The position numbers and the translations under genes were made by a program. This document shows, piece by piece, positions 21,375 through 31,507 of a DNA stretch of 64,000 nucleotides. Origin of the DNA: Hongsoonwoonella zoysiae (GTDB lineage: Bacteria; Pseudomonadota; Alphaproteobacteria; Rhizobiales; Stappiaceae); contig NZ_JABRXF010000001.1 in assembly GCF_013266695.1 (NCBI RefSeq), positions 124,001-188,000 on the forward strand, read 5' to 3'. The stretch's first letter is position 1, and each line of letters starts with the position of its first letter. The notes below the pieces were generated by a model, which was not told the DNA's origin, searched no databases, and saw nothing but the letters and a program-made list of their open reading frames with translations.

Positions 21375-23111
21375 ATGGAGCGTCGCCTGGCAGCGATCCT
21401 GAGTGCCGATCTCGCCGGCTACAGCCGCCTGATAGCCGAGGACGAGACAGGCACGCTTTTCCGCCTGAGGAAGCTTCGGCAAGGCTTTCTGGAACCCCTT
21501 ATCGCACGCCATGGCGGGCGGATCGTCAAACTCATGGGCGATGGCCTGCTGCTCGAATTTTCAAGCATCATCGAAGCCGTCCAATGTGCCATCGAATGGC
21601 ATGAAGTGGTGGCGAATTTCATTGCCGAGCAGGATGGCGCAAATGATCTCGCCTATCGGATCGGCGTGAATATCGGTGACATCGTAATCGAGGACGGAGA
21701 CATATACGGCGATGGCGTGAATATCGCCGCACGCATGGAAAAGCTGGCGGAGCCTGGCGGAACCTGCCTTCCGGGCGATGTCTATCGCCAGATCAAAGGA
21801 AAGATAGACGCCACTTTCGACGATCTGGGCGAACACACGGTCAAGAACATCGCCGAACCCCTCCATATCTATGCGCTTCATCCGGCGCATGGCGAGCAGC
21901 CGGCAAAGCCATTGCAAAGGCAGAAATTCGACCGGCCTTCCATCGCGGTTCTTCCGCTGGACAACCTGTCGAGCGATCCCGAGCAGGACTATTTCGCCGA
22001 TGGTGTCACCGAAGACATTATCACCAACCTGTCCAGATTCAGGGAACTTGTCGTCATCGGACAGAGCTCCTCATTCCGTTACAAGAAGACGCGGGATAGC
22101 TTTCGCCAGATCGCCACCGCTTTAGGTGTGCAATATCTTCTGATCGGAAGTTTGCGGCGGGCAGGACAGCGCCTGCGCGTTACCGTGCAGCTTGTGGACA
22201 CCCGATCCGGCGGTCATATCTGGGCCGAACGGTATGACCGCGAATTGGGCGACCTGTTCGCCCTGCAGGACGAAATCACCGAGGCCATCGTTCAAACGCT
22301 CGTGGGCCGGCTGAGAACCGCAAGCGTCAGGGATACGGCCCACAAGCCGGCGCAGAGCCTTGACGCCTACGACTATGTGCTCAAGGCACGTGCTATTATC
22401 CACGACAGCCGCGAAAACATGCTGAAATCCCGGGCGCTCTACGAGAAGGCCATTGAGCTCGATCCGATTTGCGCCCATGCCTTCGCGGGCCTTTCCGCGA
22501 CCTATTCCTTCGAATGGACGAGCGGCTGGTCAAAATCCTTTACCGACAGCCTCGACAAGGCGATCGAACTTTGCAGGCGGGCGGCCGCCCTCGACGATCA
22601 GGACAGCGAAGCACAGCGCCGGCTCGGTGTCTATTACCTGTTCCGGGGCGAACGCGAAAAGGCGGAAGCCCACATCCAGCGCGCCGCTCTCCTGAACCCG
22701 AGCGACGCCGACACGATGGCCTACAAGGGACTTTACCTGATCTACGATGGCAAACCGACGGAAGGGCTCAGGGCGATCGAACGTGCAACCCGGTACAACC
22801 CGTTCCACCCGACCTGGTATTTTTGGCTTGTCAGCCTCGCCCACTACATGAACCGCGATTACGAAGAGGCGATCCAGGCCGCCAGGAAAGCTGTGCAAGC
22901 CTATCCCGATTTCGTCGCCCCCCACCGTCACCTTGCGGCATCATTCGCGCGGCTTGGGCGAAAGGAGGACGCCGAGCGAGAGAAGCAGATAATCCTGAAG
23001 CTCGATCCGGCGTTTTCCATCGCCAGGGTCGCACGCGCCTTCGCCTACAGACGGTCTGAGGATCTGGAGCATTATTGCGAAGGTCTGCGTGAAGCCGGTC
23101 TGCCTGAGTAA
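21375..23111 (+). CDS. class III adenylate/guanylate cyclase with TolB-like and TPR regions
   Basis: A 578-residue signalling protein. Residues 1-165 are a class III nucleotide cyclase domain: SADLAGYSR and KLMGDGLLLEF supply the two metal-binding aspartates and GDGVNIAARM the transition-state Asn/Arg. Residues about 190-330 (IAVLPLDNLSSDPEQDYFADGVTEDI) are the TolB-like beta region often fused to such cyclases, and from about 360 onward there are TPR helices. Many rhizobial genomes have many paralogues of this layout. The start ATG 21375 has AGAAGGA upstream and places the domain at the N-terminus. No transmembrane helix is evident. The input signal is unknown. Confidence 0.9.
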   Translation: MERRLAAILSADLAGYSRLIAEDETGTLFRLRKLRQGFLEPLIARHGGRIVKLMGDGLLLEFSSIIEAVQCAIEWHEVVANFIAEQDGANDLAYRIGVNIGDIVIEDGDIYGDGVNIAARMEKLAEPGGTCLPGDVYRQIKGKIDATFDDLGEHTVKNIAEPLHIYALHPAHGEQPAKPLQRQKFDRPSIAVLPLDNLSSDPEQDYFADGVTEDIITNLSRFRELVVIGQSSSFRYKKTRDSFRQIATALGVQYLLIGSLRRAGQRLRVTVQLVDTRSGGHIWAERYDRELGDLFALQDEITEAIVQTLVGRLRTASVRDTAHKPAQSLDAYDYVLKARAIIHDSRENMLKSRALYEKAIELDPICAHAFAGLSATYSFEWTSGWSKSFTDSLDKAIELCRRAAALDDQDSEAQRRLGVYYLFRGEREKAEAHIQRAALLNPSDADTMAYKGLYLIYDGKPTEGLRAIERATRYNPFHPTWYFWLVSLAHYMNRDYEEAIQAARKAVQAYPDFVAPHRHLAASFARLGRKEDAEREKQIILKLDPAFSIARVARAFAYRRSEDLEHYCEGLREAGLPE

Positions 23112-23212
23112 GATCCTTCTGCGCCAAAGTCATCCTTGAGCGGGCGGGCGAGAGCGTTTAAACCGCTGGCTGCGCCCGAAACGCCCGCCATTCCCCGGGA
23201 GACTGCCGTCCG

Positions 23213-24271
23213 ATGAACAACCTGAAAGCCGAACTCCTGCGCGGGCTCTGGTATGTCGCCTGCCCGAGCGCCGAGGTGAAGCCCGGCAAGACGCTGGCCA
23301 AGACGCTGATGAACGAGCCGGTGCTTTTGGGCCGCGACAGCAAGGGCAAGGCCTTCGCCATCAAGGACATCTGCCCGCATCGCGGCATACCGCTGCGCTA
23401 TGGCCAGTTCGACGGCGAGACGGTGCAGTGCTGTTACCACGGCTGGCGGTTCGACACCTCCGGCACATGCGTCGACATCCCTTCGACGCATGAGTACCAG
23501 ACGATCGACTATTCTAAGATTTCCTGCGGCGCTTATCCCGTCGTCGAGCGCCAGGGGCTGATCTGGGTTTATTTCTCCGAATCCGGCGAGGCGCCGGAAG
23601 ACGGCCGCCAGCCAGAACCGCCCCGGATGCCGGATTTTGCGGACGATGACGCGCCGAAGCTTGCCATCATGCTGCCCTTCGTCTGCTCGGTCGATCACGC
23701 CGCCCTTGGCCTGATGGACCCGACGCACGCCGCCTTCGTGCACACCTCCTGGTGGTTCAAGAAGAACGCGACGAAGCTTCGTCCGAAGGAAAAGCACTTC
23801 GCGCCGTCCGACCTCGGCTGGGCGATGGTGCGCCACAAGCTGCCGCCGCAAAACATCGCCTACAAGCTCCTTGGCGACGAGGTGACGACGGAAATCCGCT
23901 ACCGGCTTCCGGGCCTGCGTATCGAGCATATCCAGGGCGGCAAGCATTCGGTCGTGGGTCTGACGACGATCACGCCTATCGATGAGGACAAGACGGAAGT
24001 GCGCCAGATGTTTTGGGCCTCCATGGGCTGGGTCGGCCCGTTCAAGCCGCTCCTGAAGCACCTGATGAAGGTCTTTCTCGATCAGGACCGCCGCGTCGTC
24101 ATCCAGCAGCGCGAGGGACTCGAGTACAATCCGAAGCTCATGCTGATCAATGACGCGGACACCCAAGGCCGCTGGTGGATGCAGCTCAAGGAAGAATGGA
24201 AGAGCGCGGGCGCGGAAGCGCGCGAGTTCCGCAATCCGGTGAAGGAACGCACGCTGCGCTGGATGAGCTGA
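23213..24271 (+). CDS. Rieske non-heme iron oxygenase, alpha subunit
   Basis: A 352-residue ring-hydroxylating or O-demethylating oxygenase of the vanillate demethylase group. The Rieske [2Fe-2S] ligands are Cys54-x-His56 and Cys73-x2-His76 (CPHRG, CCYHGW). The mononuclear iron site is in DPTHAAFVHTSWW near residue 169, with a bridging Asp just before. The family uses an external reductase; none is next to it. Substrate cannot be assigned: vanillate-like, phenylurea or steroid-type substrates are all possible. It stands alone, in the core region and about 13 kb from the ortho-cleavage block, so a link to that pathway is not supported. Confidence 0.9.
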   Translation: MNNLKAELLRGLWYVACPSAEVKPGKTLAKTLMNEPVLLGRDSKGKAFAIKDICPHRGIPLRYGQFDGETVQCCYHGWRFDTSGTCVDIPSTHEYQTIDYSKISCGAYPVVERQGLIWVYFSESGEAPEDGRQPEPPRMPDFADDDAPKLAIMLPFVCSVDHAALGLMDPTHAAFVHTSWWFKKNATKLRPKEKHFAPSDLGWAMVRHKLPPQNIAYKLLGDEVTTEIRYRLPGLRIEHIQGGKHSVVGLTTITPIDEDKTEVRQMFWASMGWVGPFKPLLKHLMKVFLDQDRRVVIQQREGLEYNPKLMLINDADTQGRWWMQLKEEWKSAGAEAREFRNPVKERTLRWMS

Positions 24272-24594
24272 CTTGCCATTCCGCTATCGATCTGCAACAT
24301 TCCGCTGCCTTCAACACTTGGCTCAAGCGCGACATGACGATGGTCCACGCAAGCGACATGATGAAAATCCGCCGTCACGCGGCTGGTTGCGCTTGCGCAC
24401 CTCGCATGCCTGCGCATTGCGGGCCGGCCTGCGGCCGATTTAGGCGCTGATCCCAGTCCATTCTTCTTTATCCGCGACGGGCACGGGCGTCATGCCGGCG
24501 AAGGCTGGCACTTGCGGCCAATTCTGCTAAAAGACCCGTCGATTTCCCCTTTGGCCCGTATGCATCATCCGGGCAGCTATCCGAACGAGTGGTC
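24272..24594. other. intergenic region upstream of pheS
   Basis: About 320 bases with no gene I can support. It contains a GC-rich palindromic stretch near 24417-24436 (CGGGCCGGCCTGCGGCCG) preceded by CGCACCTCGCAT, a 12-base word also found in the repeat near lepA. No T-box, attenuator or leader peptide rich in Phe codons was seen. Confidence 0.4.
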
Positions 24595-25677
24595 ATGTCC
24601 GAACTGGAAAGCCTCGAATCCGAAATCATGGCGGCGATCGCCGCATCCGAAACCGAAGCCCAACTGGAAGACGTGCGCGTGTCAGCACTCGGCAAGAAGG
24701 GCAGCGTTTCGGAAAAACTGAAGACGCTCGGCAAGATGACGCCGGAAGAGCGCCAGGTCATGGGCCCGGCGATCAACGGACTGAAGGCTCGCGTCGGCGA
24801 AGCGCTTGCCGCGCGCAAGGAAGAGCTTGGCGCGAAGGCGCTTGAAGCCCGCCTGCTCGCCGAGCGCGTGGACGTCACGCTGCCGCTTCGCAATGCGCCT
24901 GCCGAGGAAGGCCGCATCCACCCGGTCAGCCAGGTGATCGACGAATTGACGGCGATCTTCGCCGACATGGGCTTTTCCATCGCCGAAGGCCCGGACATCG
25001 AGACGGATTACTTCAACTTCACCGCTCTCAACTTCCCAGAAGGCCATCCGGCACGCGAGATGCACGACACCTTCTTCTTCGACCCGAAGGAAGACGGCGA
25101 GCGCATGTTGCTTCGCACGCACACCTCGCCCGTGCAGATCCGCACGATGATCGATGGCGAACCGCCGATCCGCGTGATCATTCCGGGCCGGACCTATCGT
25201 TGCGACAGCGACCAGACGCATACGCCGATGTTCCATCAGGTGGAAGGCCTCGTCATCGACAAGGAAAGCCACATCGGCCACCTGAAATGGATCCTCGAGG
25301 AGTTCTGCAAGGCCTTCTTCGAGGTGGACGACGTGAAGATGCGCTTCCGCCCGTCCTTCTTCCCCTTCACGGAACCGTCGATGGAGGTCGACATCGGCTG
25401 CGACCGTTCTGGCGACGAGATCCGCATTGGCGAAGGCAACGACTGGCTTGAGATCCTCGGCTGCGGCATGGTGCACCCGAACGTTATCCGCAATTGCGGG
25501 CTTGATCCGGATGTCTACCAGGGCTTCGCCTGGGGCCTCGGCATCGACCGTATCGCCATGCTGAAATACGGCATGCCGGATCTGCGCGCCTTTTTCGACG
25601 CGGACGTGCGCTGGATCGACCACTATGGTTTCCGCCCGCTCGATCTGCCGACCCTCTTCGGGGGGCTCACCCGCTAA
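24595..25677 (+). CDS. pheS: phenylalanine-tRNA ligase alpha subunit
   Basis: A 360-residue class II aminoacyl-tRNA synthetase alpha chain, forming an alpha2-beta2 enzyme with PheT. The N-terminal 90 residues are the coiled-coil arm; the catalytic core includes [19 protein letters not shown], motif 2 ([21 protein letters not shown]) and motif 3 ([17 protein letters not shown]). ATG 24595 is preferred over ATG 24589 because it gives the usual MSELESLE start. pheT follows but is separated by a membrane-protein gene. Confidence 0.98.
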   Translation: MSELESLESEIMAAIAASETEAQLEDVRVSALGKKGSVSEKLKTLGKMTPEERQVMGPAINGLKARVGEALAARKEELGAKALEARLLAERVDVTLPLRNAPAEEGRIHPVSQVIDELTAIFADMGFSIAEGPDIETDYFNFTALNFPEGHPAREMHDTFFFDPKEDGERMLLRTHTSPVQIRTMIDGEPPIRVIIPGRTYRCDSDQTHTPMFHQVEGLVIDKESHIGHLKWILEEFCKAFFEVDDVKMRFRPSFFPFTEPSMEVDIGCDRSGDEIRIGEGNDWLEILGCGMVHPNVIRNCGLDPDVYQGFAWGLGIDRIAMLKYGMPDLRAFFDADVRWIDHYGFRPLDLPTLFGGLTR

Positions 25678-25703
25678 TCGCCGACAACCGCTTCGGGGGT
25701 CCA

Positions 25704-26357
25704 ATGGCTCGCATGCGTTCGCTTATTCTCGCCTGTCTGATCGCCGTGCTTCTGGCGCCGATGGCGTTCGCGCAGGCGATCGCGCCGAAGACGGAAGCCG
25801 CCCCGCGATCCTTCACTGAAGTTTGCGCGGATAAATCCGAGGAGCGGGGCCGCCTGCGCTATTGCGACGACTATTTCACGGCTGCGCTCGGCACTTCGGC
25901 GGATCCGGTGCTTTACCTGAGGGACCGCATCACCGTGCTTCGCTCCCAGCACGAGGCGAAGGCGACGGAAAGCTACGGCAGTTTCCTGACGGCGATCTAT
26001 ATCACCGCCTTCCTTTCCATAGCGACGATCGTGCTCGTCTTGTCGGAGCGCAAGATCAGCGGCATCTCGCGGTGGGCGATCGGCACGGCGTCGGCTGCCC
26101 TTCTGGTGATGGTCGGGGCATGGGCGGCTGGCTGGCTCGGCACCTATCGCGCCGAGCATGCGGCGCAGGTGGAACTCGGCCTTTTGCGCGATCAGATCGA
26201 GGTCGAGACCTCCCAACGCATCGCCAGCGGCGACAAGGTCACCATGGCCGAGGTCAACAAATGGACCGAGCGGTTGAACGCGATCGGCGAACGTTTCGCG
26301 CAAAGCTACAGCAGTACGGGAGCATTCCCCCGATTTCGGCGATTTACCAACGAATGA
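25704..26357 (+). CDS. hypothetical membrane protein between pheS and pheT
   Basis: A 217-residue protein I do not recognise. A signal peptide covers about residues 1-23 ([19 protein letters not shown]). The mature part has two cysteines ([18 protein letters not shown]), then two hydrophobic helices near residues 93-110 and 125-147, and a charged C-terminal helix region. It starts 26 bases after pheS, on the same strand, so is probably co-transcribed with the synthetase genes. The two cysteines could form a disulfide outside the membrane. Function unknown. Confidence 0.75.
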   Translation: MARMRSLILACLIAVLLAPMAFAQAIAPKTEAAPRSFTEVCADKSEERGRLRYCDDYFTAALGTSADPVLYLRDRITVLRSQHEAKATESYGSFLTAIYITAFLSIATIVLVLSERKISGISRWAIGTASAALLVMVGAWAAGWLGTYRAEHAAQVELGLLRDQIEVETSQRIASGDKVTMAEVNKWTERLNAIGERFAQSYSSTGAFPRFRRFTNE

Positions 26358-26436
26358 AACATCGAACGTTTCTCCCGCTTCACAAGTCGCGGTCGAGAAA
26401 CGCCAGACGAAACGATCTGACGAAGAGAATGAGAAG

Positions 26437-28854
26437 ATGAAATTCACGCTATCCTGGCTCAAGGATCACCTCGAAACGGACGCAATCCTCGACGAGATCG
26501 TCGAGAAGCTGACGCTGATCGGGCTCGAGGTGGAGGAGGTCCACAATCCGGCCGAGGCGCTGAAGCCCTTTACCATCGCCAGGGTAATCGACGCCCGCCA
26601 GCATCCGAACGCCGACCGGCTGAAGGTTCTGACCGTAGACACGGGCAAGGGCGAGGAACTGCAGATCGTCTGCGGCGCGCCGAACGCACGCGCCGGCCTC
26701 GTCGGCGTTCTCGCCCGGCCCGGCGATTATGTGCCCGGCATCGATGTGACGCTTTCCGTCGGCAAGATCCGGGATGTCGAAAGCTTCGGCATGATGTGTT
26801 CGGAGCGCGAGCTTGAGCTTTCCGACGAGCATACCGGCATCATCGATCTTCCCGAGGACGCACCCGTCGGCGTGAACTACGTCGACTGGGCGGGCCTCGA
26901 CGATCCCGTCATCGAGATCGGCCTGACGCCCAACCGGCCGGATTGCGCGGGCGTGCATGGCATCGCCCGCGATCTTGCCGCGGCCGGTCTCGGCAAACTG
27001 AAGGATAACCGCCCGCCGCAGATCAGGGGCGAAGGCGCCTGTCCGGTCAACGTGCGGCTCGACTTCGGTGATACGCCCTCGCTTTGCCCGGCGTTTTCGC
27101 TTCGCCTCGTCCGCGGCGTGAAGAACGGCCCCTCGCCGAAGTGGCTGCAAAAACGGCTCATCGCCATTGGTCTGAGGCCGATCAACGCGCTGGTCGATAT
27201 CACCAACTACATCACCTTCGACCGGGGTCGTCCGCTTCACGTCTTCGACGCCGCGAAGGTGAAGGGCGATCTCGTGGTCAGGCGCGGGCGCGAAGGCGAG
27301 GAGTTGCTTGCGCTCAACGGCAAGACCTACACCTTCGACGATACGATGTGCGTGATTTCCGACGACAACGGCGTGGAATCAATCGGCGGCATCATGGGCG
27401 GCGAGCACTCCGGTTGCGACGAGACGACTACCGATGTCCTCGTGGAATCGGCCCTTTGGGATGCCTACAACATCGCCCAGACGGGGCGAAAGCTCGGCGT
27501 GACATCCGATGCGCGCTACCGTTTCGAGCGCGGCGTCGACCCGAACTACTGCCTGCCGGGCCTCGATCAGGGCACGCAAATGATCGTCGAGCTTTGCGGC
27601 GGCACGCCGAGCGAGCATATTCTCGTCGGCGAAATTCCGCTTGAGGAGCGCGTGCTCGATTTCCCGCTCGCCGAAGTGGAGCGGCTTTCGGGCATCAGGC
27701 TTACGCCGGCCGAAATCAAGGGCATTCTGACTCGCCTCGGCTTCTGGGTGACCGGCAACGGCGAGACGGTGAAGGTCGCAGTGCCGAGCTGGCGCCCGGA
27801 TGTGGAAGGCAAGGCCGACCTCGTGGAAGAGGTCGTGCGCATCGCCGGCATCGACCAGGTGAAATCGGCGCCGCTACCGCGCCGGGGCACAGTCGCCCGC
27901 AAGGTGCTGACAACGGGCCAGATCCGCCGCAACCAGGCGCGCCGGGCGCTGGCCGTGCGCGGCATGAAGGAGGCCGTGACCTGGTCGTTCATCTCGAAGG
28001 AACAGGCGGAAGCCTTCGGCGGCGGCGGGGCGGACCTCAAGCTTGCCAACCCGATTTCAAGCGACATGTCGGACATGCGCCCGAGCCTCATTCCGGGGCT
28101 GGCGGCAGCAAGCCAGCGCAACGCCGACCGGGGCTATGCCGATGTCGCGCTCTTCGAGGTCGGGCAGATTTTCGCCGGCGATCAGCCGGAGCATCAGGCG
28201 ATGGTCGCCTCGGGCGTTCGCCGCAACACCGCTGTGATGACAGGTGCCGACCGGCACTGGTCCGGCAATGCACCGCGAGTTTCCGTTTTCGATGCGCGCG
28301 CGGATGCCGAAGCCGCCCTTGCAGCCGCCGGTGCGCCCGTCGACAAGCTGATGGTCTTCGCAGAAGCCCCTAGCTACTTCCACCCGGGACGCTCCGGTGA
28401 ATTGAGGCTTGGGCCGAAGACCGTCCTTGCCCGCTTCGGCGAATTGCACCCCGGCCTTCTGGGGAGGCTCGACATCGACGGCCCGATCGCGGCTTTCGAA
28501 GTCTTCATCGACCGGATTCCCGAGCCGAAGTCGAAAGGCAGCCGCTCCAAGGGCGCACTGGCGATTTCCGAGCTAATGCCGGTCCGGCGCGACTTCGCCT
28601 TCATCGTCGATGAGGGGCTTGCCGCCGACAAGCTCATCAAGGCCGCACGCGGCGCGGAAAAGCAGCTGATCGCTGACGTATCGCTCTTCGACGTCTATCA
28701 GGGCAAGGGCATGCCCGAAGGCAAGAAGTCGCTTGCCATCGACGTAACGCTGCAACCTCGGCAGAAAACGCTGACGGACGAGGAGATCGATGCGGTCGCA
28801 GCCAGGATCGTCGCTGCAGTGGAAAAAGCGACCGGCGGCACATTGCGCGGCTAA
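26437..28854 (+). CDS. pheT: phenylalanine-tRNA ligase beta subunit
   Basis: An 805-residue beta chain. Residues about 40-150 are the tRNA-binding (EMAP-like) domain ([23 protein letters not shown]). The B3/B4 editing region follows with [13 protein letters not shown], then B5 and the catalytic-like core. The FDX-ACB anticodon domain is at the end ([24 protein letters not shown]). Length is normal. A strong terminator follows. The subunit supplies editing against mischarged Tyr-tRNA(Phe). Confidence 0.98.
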   Translation: MKFTLSWLKDHLETDAILDEIVEKLTLIGLEVEEVHNPAEALKPFTIARVIDARQHPNADRLKVLTVDTGKGEELQIVCGAPNARAGLVGVLARPGDYVPGIDVTLSVGKIRDVESFGMMCSERELELSDEHTGIIDLPEDAPVGVNYVDWAGLDDPVIEIGLTPNRPDCAGVHGIARDLAAAGLGKLKDNRPPQIRGEGACPVNVRLDFGDTPSLCPAFSLRLVRGVKNGPSPKWLQKRLIAIGLRPINALVDITNYITFDRGRPLHVFDAAKVKGDLVVRRGREGEELLALNGKTYTFDDTMCVISDDNGVESIGGIMGGEHSGCDETTTDVLVESALWDAYNIAQTGRKLGVTSDARYRFERGVDPNYCLPGLDQGTQMIVELCGGTPSEHILVGEIPLEERVLDFPLAEVERLSGIRLTPAEIKGILTRLGFWVTGNGETVKVAVPSWRPDVEGKADLVEEVVRIAGIDQVKSAPLPRRGTVARKVLTTGQIRRNQARRALAVRGMKEAVTWSFISKEQAEAFGGGGADLKLANPISSDMSDMRPSLIPGLAAASQRNADRGYADVALFEVGQIFAGDQPEHQAMVASGVRRNTAVMTGADRHWSGNAPRVSVFDARADAEAALAAAGAPVDKLMVFAEAPSYFHPGRSGELRLGPKTVLARFGELHPGLLGRLDIDGPIAAFEVFIDRIPEPKSKGSRSKGALAISELMPVRRDFAFIVDEGLAADKLIKAARGAEKQLIADVSLFDVYQGKGMPEGKKSLAIDVTLQPRQKTLTDEEIDAVAARIVAAVEKATGGTLRG

Positions 28855-28876
28855 TTCCATTCTCCTGAAGTCGACG

Positions 28877-28910
28877 AGGGCGGTCGGGTGCTATCCTGAC
28901 CGCCCTTTTT
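28877..28910 (+). terminator. intrinsic terminator after pheT
   Basis: AGGGCGGTC pairs with GACCGCCCT around a 12-base loop and is followed by five T. Confidence 0.9.
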
Positions 28911-28943
28911 CGATTCTCTATTGCTTCAGGGGACGCCGGTTTA

Positions 28944-29582
28944 ATGGCCAACGATTTTCCTATACCGCTCCAACGCGATGCATTGGGTGATCCCGCAATT
29001 ACGGACGAACAGACCCGACGAAAGGCGCTGGATTGCATCCTGCGCTCAAACGCCACCCTCATGTCGTTTCTGGAGCAAGCCCGCGATCTTGATCTACCCG
29101 ATTGGCGGCTCGTGTCAGGCGCGGTCTACCAGACGGTCTGGAATGCGCTGACGGGCCGTAGCCCAGATCACGGGATCAAGGACTTCGATCTGGTCTATTT
29201 CGATGGAACGGATCTTTCCTATGAAGCGGAAGACGAGATCATCCGCCGGGTTGAGGAAAATTTCGCGAAGTTTCCGTTCCCGGTCGAATGCCGCAATCAG
29301 GCACGCGTTCACCTGTGGTATCCCCAAAAGCACGGGATTTCCTATCCGGCGCTGTCCTGTACGGACGAAAGCCTTGCTTATTATCTTGCAAAAACACATG
29401 CGGTAGCCATCCGGCTCGAAGTCGACGGGTGGCTCGACATCGCCGCTCCATTCGGGCTTTCGGACCTTTTCGCCATGCGGATTGCCCCCAATCCGCTGCA
29501 TTCCAATCCGAAATCGTTCCGGAAAAAGGCGGAAGCCGCAAAACGGCAATGGCCGGAAGTGGAGGTCGTGGAGCTGCTCTGA
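28944..29582 (+). CDS. nucleotidyltransferase-family protein (COG3575, DUF925)
   Basis: A 212-residue protein resembling the uncharacterised nucleotidyltransferase family COG3575. The core is GAVYQTVWNALTGRSPDHGIKDFDLVYFD, where the final Asp-x-Asp like pair (DFDLVYFD) is the presumed metal site. Further conserved pieces are ARVHLWYPQKHG and YLAKTHAVAIRLE. Families of this kind adenylate or otherwise modify unknown partners. It follows the pheT terminator and is convergent with the pabB fusion. Confidence 0.8.
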   Translation: MANDFPIPLQRDALGDPAITDEQTRRKALDCILRSNATLMSFLEQARDLDLPDWRLVSGAVYQTVWNALTGRSPDHGIKDFDLVYFDGTDLSYEAEDEIIRRVEENFAKFPFPVECRNQARVHLWYPQKHGISYPALSCTDESLAYYLAKTHAVAIRLEVDGWLDIAAPFGLSDLFAMRIAPNPLHSNPKSFRKKAEAAKRQWPEVEVVELL

Positions 29583-29603
29583 ATGCCGGAAGGCGATCCG
29601 CTT

Positions 29604-31427
29604 TTACTCCGCCGCCTCCGCAGCAAACGGCTGGCGCAGCACGTCTGCCCGGATCAGCCCGCGCACTGAATTACCAAGAAAAACTTCAGCGTTCGCAAGG
29701 TCGGCCGGTGTCAGGTTCGCCTCTATTGCACGCCCCGTCTCAAGCAGAGCCGCGCGGAACGTGCCGGGCAAAAGCCCATGGCGCAGCGCGGGCGTCAAGA
29801 GCCGGCCGTCCCGCTCGATAAAGAGCGATGTGTAGCTGCCCTCCGTCAGGAAGCCCTCTTCGTTGACGAACAGAACCTCATCGACCCCCAGCTCTTCGCA
29901 GAGCGCCTTGCGCGTATCGTCGAAAAAGGCGCGCCGCGTCGTCTTGTGATAGAGGAAGGCGTCATCGGCAGAAACCGGCGTGTCGCAAATTGCAACACGC
30001 CATCCTGCAGGTGCCGAGCCGGTGAGCGCCGCATCCGTCAGCTCGAACGTCCCTTCCGCCGCGAGTTCAAGACGTACCCTGCGCTCGCCGGAAAAGCTTA
30101 ACGCCCGCTCCGCAAGCGCGCCCTCGACCGTTTCAAGATCGCAGTCAAAGCCGAAATAGGCTGCACTTTCGCCCAAACGGTCCAAGTGGCGAGAGAGCAG
30201 GAAATACCCCTCCTGCGGCGTCCAGCGCAGGGTCTCGATCAGGCCGAAGGGCTTTTCCTCTTCCGTCATGAACCTGAGCTTCAGGAAACACTCGTCGTAT
30301 TCAGGCGTCGCCCCGGAATCGAAAACGACGCCGGAGCCGGTCCCGGCCTCCCCCGTTCCGTCAGCACGGATCACAAGCGTGCGGATCGCGACATTGAAGC
30401 GAAAGTCGCCGCCCGGCGCCAGATAACCGATGGAGCCGGTGTAGACCCCGCGCGGGCTCGTTTCCAGGTCGCGCAGGATCGACATGGCGCTCAGCTTCGG
30501 CGCACCCGTGATCGAACCGCAGGGAAAGAGGTTTTCGACGATTTCAGGAAAGTTGACGTCGGGCCGGATGCATCCTTCCACCGTCGATGTCATCTGGAAG
30601 AGCGTGCGATAAGTCTCGATAGAGTAAAGCTCCGGCACATGGACGCTGCCGGCCTCCGTAACCCGCGAAATATCGTTGCGCATCAGGTCGACGATCATGA
30701 CATTCTCGGCTTGCGACTTTGCGTCCGCCGCAAGATTACGCGCAATTCGCCTGTCCTCGCGCATCGTTCGCCCGCGTTTTGCCGTACCTTTCATCGGGCG
30801 GGTGCGCAGCGTACTCCCCTTCCGCTCGAGGAAGAGTTCCGGCGATAGCGAAAGAATGCGGCTCGCCCCCGTATCGACATAGGCTGCATGCCCCACCGGC
30901 TGACGGCGGATCAGATCGGCGAAAAGGGCCGCCGGATTGCCTTCAAGGCGGAAGCGGGCGCGCATCGTGAGATTGGCCTGATAGATATCGCCCTTGGCCA
31001 GATGCTCCTGAACCCGGCCAAATGCCGCGTCATAGGCTTGCCTGCCCGTATCGAAGGCAAGGTCGTGGATGTGCGGTGCCTCGCCCGATGGGCCGCATTC
31101 GGCAAGCCACTGGCGCGCCTCGTCCGGCGAAAGCGGGTGCGCGTCCTTGAACACGCCGAACCAGACAAGCGGAACTGAAAGGGCAATCACATCGGCGTCG
31201 GCCAACTTCGGCTCGAAGGCGTAGCCGGCCTCATAGGCAATATAGCCCGCGCAATAATCCCCTTGCGCCCGCGCCTCCTCCGCAAGGCGCAGGCTCTCGC
31301 GAACACCGGCAAGCGACGATGTCTCGATAATGGCATGAGGATTTTCGAACAGCAGCGCACCCTCGCCGCCTTTCGCGTCGAAAAGCAGTACGCTTGGATT
31401 CGCCGGGGTCGTCTCACGAGCCGTCAT
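29604..31427 (-). CDS. aminodeoxychorismate synthase component I fused to 4-amino-4-deoxychorismate lyase (PabB-PabC)
   Basis: A 607-residue bifunctional protein of folate (p-aminobenzoate) synthesis. The N-terminal about 380 residues are a chorismate-binding domain with the PabB-type RPMKGTAKRG motif (TrpE proteins have PIAGT) and FPCGSITGAPK. The C-terminal about 220 residues are a PLP-dependent fold IV lyase (LYHKTTRRAFFDD with the likely PLP lysine, and EEGFLTEGSYTSLFI). The fusion is common in this group of bacteria. The glutaminase PabA is not adjacent. An alternative annotation as anthranilate synthase is excluded by the lysine motif. Confidence 0.93.
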   Translation of the reverse strand: MTARETTPANPSVLLFDAKGGEGALLFENPHAIIETSSLAGVRESLRLAEEARAQGDYCAGYIAYEAGYAFEPKLADADVIALSVPLVWFGVFKDAHPLSPDEARQWLAECGPSGEAPHIHDLAFDTGRQAYDAAFGRVQEHLAKGDIYQANLTMRARFRLEGNPAALFADLIRRQPVGHAAYVDTGASRILSLSPELFLERKGSTLRTRPMKGTAKRGRTMREDRRIARNLAADAKSQAENVMIVDLMRNDISRVTEAGSVHVPELYSIETYRTLFQMTSTVEGCIRPDVNFPEIVENLFPCGSITGAPKLSAMSILRDLETSPRGVYTGSIGYLAPGGDFRFNVAIRTLVIRADGTGEAGTGSGVVFDSGATPEYDECFLKLRFMTEEEKPFGLIETLRWTPQEGYFLLSRHLDRLGESAAYFGFDCDLETVEGALAERALSFSGERRVRLELAAEGTFELTDAALTGSAPAGWRVAICDTPVSADDAFLYHKTTRRAFFDDTRKALCEELGVDEVLFVNEEGFLTEGSYTSLFIERDGRLLTPALRHGLLPGTFRAALLETGRAIEANLTPADLANAEVFLGNSVRGLIRADVLRQPFAAEAAE

Positions 31428-31507
31428 GGTGCCGGGCTAACGCTTTACGGGCGACATGGCAAGACGCACAAGCCGACACGCCCGGACTTGGCAAAAGGCG
31501 ACAGGGG

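Noticed and set aside
23213..24271. Rieske oxygenase as the missing ring-activating enzyme of the catabolic block
   Set aside because: It is over 12 kb away in the core region, left of the tRNA-Ser boundary, with no shared regulatory element seen.
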